From Pelobates cultripes (Eukaryota > Chordata > Amphibia > Anura > Pelobatidae), in NCBI GenBank assembly GCA_933207985.1, contig OW240916.1:132113371-132177370 (forward strand): 64,000 nt of DNA. Reading direction: 5' to 3'. Shown here piece by piece: positions 58,807-64,000 of this stretch. Every line of letters begins with the position of its first letter. Within the stretch, counting starts at the first letter, position 1. The position numbers and the translations under genes are program-made. Below the pieces are notes generated by a model that searched no databases, had not been told where the DNA came from, and saw only the letters and a program-made list of their open reading frames with translations.

Positions 58807-60171
58807 AACACCCTTGTGTCTTACACTCACTTATCCTGGTTTTGTTGATGCCAAACTCCAGCCTTAAATATAATCTCCCTTGACAGAGTGCACTCAGATA
58901 ACTTTTATTCTTGTTAATTAGTGCTTCTTTATTTGTGCAGTATTTGCAAAAATGTAAGTCAGCGTTTCAGTCCTAACAGAACTTTTCTCAAGAATGCAAT
59001 GGCTACACATCCTCCCATTGAAGCATGCACAGTTTAAATTCCTCCTGTGACGTATTTCAGTGACAAAATGGGATTATAGCTATAGAGATGTTTTTTCTTA
59101 ATAACTGCAGTTGTAAGTCAAAGTCAAAAGGGAAAGAGGTAGAGGGCAGATCATTAGGCCATAACCTAAGGGCAGAATTGTGCTTTGCATGTTCTGCCAA
59201 AAAACACCTAAATACACTACAATGTAAATAATTAAGCATTCTCACTATGCACGTTATTTTCCCTTTTAGGAAATATATTGCATACCATTGTGGCATTAAA
59301 GACACGTGAACTATATGAGTCAGGGGAATTTCAATTTTTAAACTCTATCTTTCATTATACATTTTGAGCGATTCTGACATACCCTAGTGGAAATCACAAA
59401 CAAAAAAAAGGGAACAAACAAAAAAAAGGTAAAAAAAAAAAGGCTTAGTAAGTAAAGATTTCTTCTACATGAATCATTATATGGGTTTAGTCAGAACAGT
59501 TTTAGATTATGTTACTCACTACATGCTTAGAAAAAATGAAAGCTATTTTTTTTGTTGAATAAAGGATGAGAACAGATCAATCATCCACATAATATTCAGT
59601 TTGTCAGGCTGTAGTCCAGAGGCTACTGATCAGCGCATACGCATTTCACTTCTTTTTTTCTGTTTTGTATTACATTTGAGGACTTTCCAATGTGTTAGCA
59701 GTTAAAGTGAGAACGGCAGGGGAAAAAAAAATATGTTTGATCTGAGGATAAATACTTCGCTATTGTATCTGTGAGATTTTTCTCAAATTGGAAACATCTG
59801 CTTGAAGTAATTTGTAACATTCTCAATTTAAAGGTAGAAGACAATGAAGGAGCAATTAGAGCAGTAATTTAACCTGTGGTAGAGGAGCTTAACTGGGTCT
59901 AAGGGCAAATCTTATAATCTATAGAATACTTAACCCACTGATGATAAGGGTGGTTTTGTAACACAGCTATGCAGTTCTCTTTAATGAACATTCTGTATAG
60001 AAGAGGAATGGGCTAATCCTCTCAATGTGATCATTATGCTTTAAGTAACAGTCAGCATGGGAACACGATTGTATATTCTACAGGGACTGCTTTATAGTGG
60101 TTTCATTAAGACTCTGATGCCTGTAATAATACTGTTTCTAATTTATAGACTTTTAATGTTTGTTACATGAC
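58807..60171. other. Intron, one remembered frog repeat phrase
   Basis: AAGTCAGCGTTTCAGTCCTA then ACAGAACTTTTCTCAAGA at 58955..58995 is the type of phrase found in many frog retroposons (memory only). No exon or RNA gene. Confidence 0.35.
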
Positions 60172-60668
60172 TTAAATGTACACTATACTCACCAAATCAA
60201 CTTTAGCTTAATGAAGCAGTTTTAATGTATAGATCATGTCCCTGCATTCTCACTGCTCAATTATCTGCCATTTAGGCATTAAATCACTTTGTTCATGCAG
60301 CCTTAGTCACACCTCCCTGCATGTGGTTTACAAAGCCTTCCTAACCACTTCCTTTAAAGAGTTATCTAATGTGTACACTTCCTCTGCTGCAAATTCAGCA
60401 AATTTTGAATTTCTTATCTACTGCTCTCTTAAAAGGTTGCTAGACTCTGCAGGTGCTTCCCGTATGCAATTAAAGTTCAATTTAAATCATTTTGTTTTCA
60501 TGCAGGCTGTGTCAGTCACACACAGAGGAGGTGTGGCTCGAAATAGAAATAAGTGATTTAACTCCTAAATGGCAGGGCAATGAGCAGTGAAACTTCAGAG
60601 GCATGGTCTGTATACCAAAACGGCTTCATTAAGCTAAAGTTGTTTTGGGGACTATAGAGTCCCTTTAA
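60172..60668. mobile_element. TTAA-flanked MITE, family A (497 bp)
   Basis: TTAA with ATGTACACTATACTCACC at the left; GGGACTATAGAGTCCCTTTAA at the right. The interior (CTTTAGCTTAATGAAGCAGT, TTTAATGTATAGATCATG, CTGCCATTTAGGCATTAAAT) follows 9466..10019. The copy is more diverged at its left terminus. Confidence 0.8.
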
Positions 60669-61279
60669 AGCATTTTAGAATGCATACTGGCTATACCAGT
60701 GCTGGATCAATCTTGGACCAGAAATATTATATAGCAAATAGTGTAGTGATGAGAAAATGATAAAATATGATGGAAAAGTGTGCAGTTTGGATCTATTTTA
60801 TTTAAATGTGTTGTGTTTCCTCATAATTGCAACAGATCAGTCTTAATAAGATGATTTTTCCTTTTTGTCAAAGATGTGCCAATGTGAGACTGAGTGTAAC
60901 TTGTGGCTAAGAAAGGTTTCATGTCTTCCCTAAGGCACAAAATATTTGGAGGGCTATACTAGTCTACAGTAAGAGATACCATTTCATGTCTTGCTTTGGT
61001 CCATAAAAGATATTGCAAATGTACTACAGTGTATTTAATTGATATGGAGATGAGAGCTTAATTACTAGAACTATCTCAACCAACAAATATACTGAAATTG
61101 GATTCCATCATTCTTCTTCATGAGCCTGTTAGTTTATTTTGTATAGTAGCTATGATTGCTAATCATATTTAAACATAACAAGCTATTAGTGCCATGGGCA
61201 ATTATTCTGATGCTAAACATCAATGTAAATGGGTGATTAAAAGTAATATTAAACTCCAAAATATATATTCATTTTACAT
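60669..61279. other. Intron, no gene seen
   Basis: AT-rich, no recognisable repeat or exon. Confidence 0.5.
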
Positions 61280-61916
61280 TTAAAGGGACACTCCAGACTC
61301 CTAAATCACTTTTGCTTGCTGAAAAGCTTTATGTGTGAAGAGTGTCCTCTATATCATTTTGCAAAAAGTGCAGGTTTTAATAGAAATTGGCACTTTTATA
61401 AATGATTCTGGTTACTCCCCCAGCCTCTTAAGCAGGTAACAAATCATGTTACTTCTTGGTTTGGTTAGTTCAGTGAAGCTAAATTCAAGAGTCAGCTATT
61501 GTCCAGAGCAGCTGCCTGAGCTCTACTGGTAAGTCTGTGATTGGACAGTCACAGAAAGTCTGAACAAGGTTATAAGAGGAGGGCTTGTAAAAGCAGCAGA
61601 CAATGGAACTGCAGCTTTGCAAGCAAGTTTTAGATACCGTATATACTCGAGTATAAGACGAGTTTTTCGGCACATTTTTTGTGCTGAAAAACCCCCACTC
61701 GTCTTATACTCGAGTCACTGTCTGCATGGGCGTCCGCAGGAATTTTTCCAGGGGGGGGCATAATTGTAATGACATCCATGCTTGGTACCTTTTTGACAGT
61801 GTCATGAAAGGGAAGGGGCATAGCCATTATCACATAAAGCCAGGGTGAATAGCGTTTTCACAACTATGGTGCCAGGAATATATGTTTGTATTCCTGAAAC
61901 TATGGTGTTCCTTTAA
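61280..61916. mobile_element. TTAA-flanked MITE, family C, with internal insertion
   Basis: TTAA-AGGGACACTCCAGACTCC at the left. Then GTGTGAAGAGTGTCC, TTTTGCAAAAAGTGCAGG and TTACTTCTTGGTTTGGTTAG as in 1107..1422. The right end TATGTTTGTATTCCTGAAAC then TATGGTGTTCCTTTAA is of family-B type. A palindrome (61636..61722) sits in the middle. The family-C/B end mixture suggests the families share termini. Confidence 0.6.
61636..61722. repeat. Foldback palindrome (ACTCGAGTATAAGACGAGT)
   Basis: Left arm 61645..61673 (ACTCGAGTATAAGACGAGTT then TTTCGGCAC) and right arm 61681..61715 (GTGCTGAAAAACCCCCACTC then GTCTTATACTCGAGT) pair almost perfectly around TTTTTT. ACTCGAGT is itself a palindrome. A widespread vertebrate foldback repeat type from memory. 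Confidence 0.75.
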
Positions 61917-61921
61917 GCAAA

Positions 61922-62330
61922 TTAAAGGACCATTCTGGTCACCATAACAACTTCACCTAAATGAAAATGCTATGATGCCAGGAAGCCCCTGGGTGCTCGC
62001 TTTCCTTTAAGGGGTTAAATCGCTCTCAAATGGTTTAACCCCAAAGGCTTCCTCCAGCTCCAGGTCACTCAGTGGTATTTGGCTTCTGAAACAGAGTGTC
62101 AGGAAGTGCAGATTGACGTCAGGCATGGGTGCCGCTGATTGGCTAGAGTGGACAGTTGACGCTCTAAGCCAATCGCTACTTCCCGGTTCATAAAATATTT
62201 TTACTTTTTTATGAATGGGGAGCTACTGATTGGCTTAGAGTGCCAGCTGACCGCTCTAGCCAATCAGCAACACCCCTACCCAACGGCACTCTGTGCTTCC
62301 TGACACTCAGTAAATAAAAGTGAACACATT
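61922..62330. mobile_element. TTAA-type MITE, family E, left part
   Basis: Starts TTAA-AGGACCATTCTGGTCACC, 5 bp after the previous element. Contains a large inverted repeat: CTGATTGGCTAGAGTGGACA (from 62137) against GCTCTAGCCAATCAG (to 62267), with GCTCTAAGCCAATCG and CGATTGGCTTAGAG-like inner arms around ATAAAATATTTTTACTTTTT. The right end is not seen before the minisatellite. Confidence 0.5.
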
Positions 62331-62499
62331 AATACTGATATTTTTTTACCTTTGGAGATGAGAAGGTCCAGCGTTTCCCTGCCTGGCCCAGGTACCAAAG
62401 CCTTATGATGTGGTGTCCAGAATAAAGTGGAGGGTTCACTTCATTTGTCCTTCCTGCTCCAATCTCCTTTTCCTCTCCTTCATTTGACAGTCTTTTTTT

Positions 62500-63115
62500 T
62501 TCTTCTGACACTGTTTTCTATCCTTGGCCCCTTCTGCTCTTTTACCTTTCTGCTACTTTCTGCTTATTTTGTGCCCTTCTGCTCCTTTCTCATTCTGATC
62601 CCTTTCTGCTCCTTGCAGACCCTTTCTGCTCCCTTTTCTACTTTACCTTTGTGCTCCTTGCTGTCCCTTTCTGCTCCCTTTTCTACTTTACCTTTGTGCT
62701 TCTTGCTGTCCCTTTCTGCTCTTTACCTTTGTGCTCCTTCTGATTCTTTCTGCTCCTTTACCTTTGTGCTCCTTGCTGTCCCTTTCTGCTCCTTGCTGCC
62801 CCTTCCTGCTCATTGCTGCCCCTTCCTGCTCATTCTCCTACTTTACCTTTGTGCTCCTTCTGCTCCTTCCAGCTCATTTCTGACCCTTTCTGCTCCTTCT
62901 ACTTTACCTTTGTGCTGCTTTACCTTCCAGCTCCTTGCTGACCCTTCCTGTTCATTTCTGTTCCTTTGTGCTCCTTCTCCTACTTTACCTTTTGTGCTCC
63001 TTGCTGTCCCTTCCAGCTCCTTGCTGCCCCTTTCTGCTCCTTGATGTCCCTTCCTGCTCATTTCTGTTCCTTCTCCTTTTCTTACCTTACCTTCCTGCTC
63101 CTTGCTGACTCTTCA
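62500..63115. repeat. Pyrimidine-rich minisatellite
   Basis: About 600 bp of variants of CTTTCTGCTCC, TCTACTTTACC and TTTGTGCTCCTTGCTGTCCC in an irregular higher-order pattern (~36 bp in the tidy part, 62630..62720). One strand is almost pure pyrimidine. The 205-codon open frame over it (LCSLLSLSAPFSTLP repeats) is a translated repeat, not a gene. Confidence 0.85.
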
Positions 63116-63144
63116 TGTAGGCTGTCTCCCCCATCCCTCACTTC

Positions 63145-63844
63145 TATAGGCGTGCGCACGGGGTGTGTCGGGTGTGCCTGGGCACACCCTAATCCCCGCG
63201 GCACGCCAATGGATTGAGACCGGCAGGGGAAATCTATCCGAGCGGCGGCTCTGGTCTAAGCCTCCATTGGCCGGTGGGGAGATCAAAGTTCTACCTCACC
63301 GGTCCACAGCAGCATGGAGGGAGGCAGCAGAGAACCCGGGCTAGTGTTCACTCTCTACTGAACCACCAGGGAAGGCAGCAGGACTGGGATATTAACTAGT
63401 CTGCCCCCACCTCCACCCAAACATACAGCACACACAGCCCACAAACAGCACCCACACACACACACACAGCACCTACACACATACATCACCCTCGCACACA
63501 CAGCACCCACACACATACAACACCCACACACACCCAGCACACTAACAGCATCCTCACAAACACACAAAACCCACACACACAACACCCGCACAGCACCCAC
63601 ACACAAACAGCACACTCTCATACAAACAGCACCCTGACAAACACACAACACCCGCACACAAACAGCACACTAACAGGACCCGAACAAACACGCACACACA
63701 AACACCCTCTCACACACACACACACAGACACAGCACACTACCAGTTCCCTCACAAACAGCACCCTCACACACAGCACACTAACAGCACCCTCACACACAC
63801 ACACAGCAGTGTGTGTGTGTATACATGTATATATATATATAACA

Positions 63845-63876
<32 letters not shown>

Positions 63877-63957
63877 CATACACACACATACATATACACA
63901 TGGCGTGTTTGTGCTTTAGGGTGCACACCCTAATGCAATAGGCTGTGCACGCCTATG
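63145..63957. mobile_element. Second hAT-type element carrying CA repeats (813 bp)
   Basis: Flanked by perfect 8-bp duplications CTCACTTC (63137..63144 and 63958..63965). Ends TATAGGCGTGCGCA and TGCACGCCTATG are inverted repeats. Further in, GTGTGCCTGGGCACACCCTA and TAGGGTGCACACCC also pair. The interior has a compound CA array (about 63420..63815) and TA/GT runs to 63895. No transposase. Confidence 0.85.
63420..63895. repeat. Compound CA/TA microsatellite in the hAT-type element
   Basis: Variants of ACACACAGCACCC, AACAGCACACTA and CCTCACACACA, then GTGTGTGTGTATAC and TATATATA runs. Unit-level variation is like the array at 31452..31951. The open frames over it on the minus strand (VCVGAVRVLCVWVL type) are translated repeats. 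Confidence 0.85.
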
Positions 63958-64000
63958 CTCACTTCCCTTATCTATAGGCTGCTGCCCCCCCAAAATCTAT

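Larger units (their letters stand above)
40118..64000 (+). other. GLIS3: GLIS3 downstream intron (right edge open)
   Basis: From the GTAAAA donor to the end of the window. I looked for the proline- and serine-rich GLIS3 C-terminal coding sequence and did not find it. The interval holds hAT-type and TTAA-type MITEs, an L2 relic, an antisense L1-type element, a solo-LTR-like insert, a minisatellite and a CA-rich element, each listed separately. Confidence 0.7.

Noticed and set aside
62427..63044. 205-codon + strand open frame rich in Leu, Ser, Pro, Cys
   Set aside because: It is the translation of a pyrimidine-rich minisatellite; related frames are open on neighbouring phases and no initiation or splice context is present.
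63355..63885. Cys/Val-rich minus-strand frames (100 and 71 codons)
   Set aside because: Translations of GT/TG microsatellite sequence.
40118..64000. A third GLIS3 exon
   Set aside because: No proline/serine-rich coding block with splice sites resembling the GLIS3 C-terminus was found; the next exon probably lies beyond the window.

Overview
This is a piece of a vertebrate nuclear genome, most likely a frog (anuran amphibian). The only host gene I can support is a GLI-similar Kruppel zinc-finger gene on the + strand, which I call GLIS3. Two of its coding exons are visible: 167..277 (the fifth C2H2 finger and the basic stretch after it) and 39976..40117 (start of the C-terminal region). A 39.7 kb intron separates them, and the next intron runs past the right edge. 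The frog assignment rests on remembered repeat types (TTAA-flanked MITEs ending in AAAGGGACACTATAGT, CCCCTTAAGGAC elements, L2 tails with GCGCTATATAAATAATAA, L1/Tx1-like LINEs), not on a database match.

Almost everything else is transposon-derived and often nested. 0-4 kb: GLIS3 exon, TTAA MITEs, a MITE split by a retroposon with a 16-bp target duplication, a foldback MITE. 4-9.5 kb: mostly AT-rich intron with an L2 tail. 9.5-12.3 kb: a 554-bp TTAA MITE and a 2.1-kb palindrome-rich TTAA element. 14.6-18.2 kb: a mariner-type transposase relic, a Tc1-like element with both ends, a probable solo LTR and a MITE. 19.5-23.7 kb: L1-type endonuclease relic, a Tc1-like end, and one TTAA MITE inserted in another. 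23.7-29 kb: the most repeat-poor stretch. 29-30 kb: hairpin retroposon. 31.3-32.3 kb: CA-rich hAT-type element. 35.7-38.6 kb: MITE containing an L1-type relic containing a CR1-like fragment. 40-50 kb: second GLIS3 exon, hAT-type MITEs, a second hairpin retroposon, an L2 relic. 51-55 kb: an antisense L1-type element broken by a solo-LTR-like insert, then a CpG-rich MITE. 58-64 kb: further TTAA MITEs, a palindrome, a pyrimidine-rich minisatellite and a second CA-rich hAT-type element.

No tRNA, rRNA, CRISPR or bacterial-type operon is seen. Nothing convincingly amounts to a new biological system. The most unusual items are the two similar-sized hairpin retroposons (29 and 44.7 kb), the 2.1-kb TTAA element with nested palindromes and an 80-bp element sharing its ends, and the two hAT-type elements that carry microsatellites between precise 8-bp target duplications.
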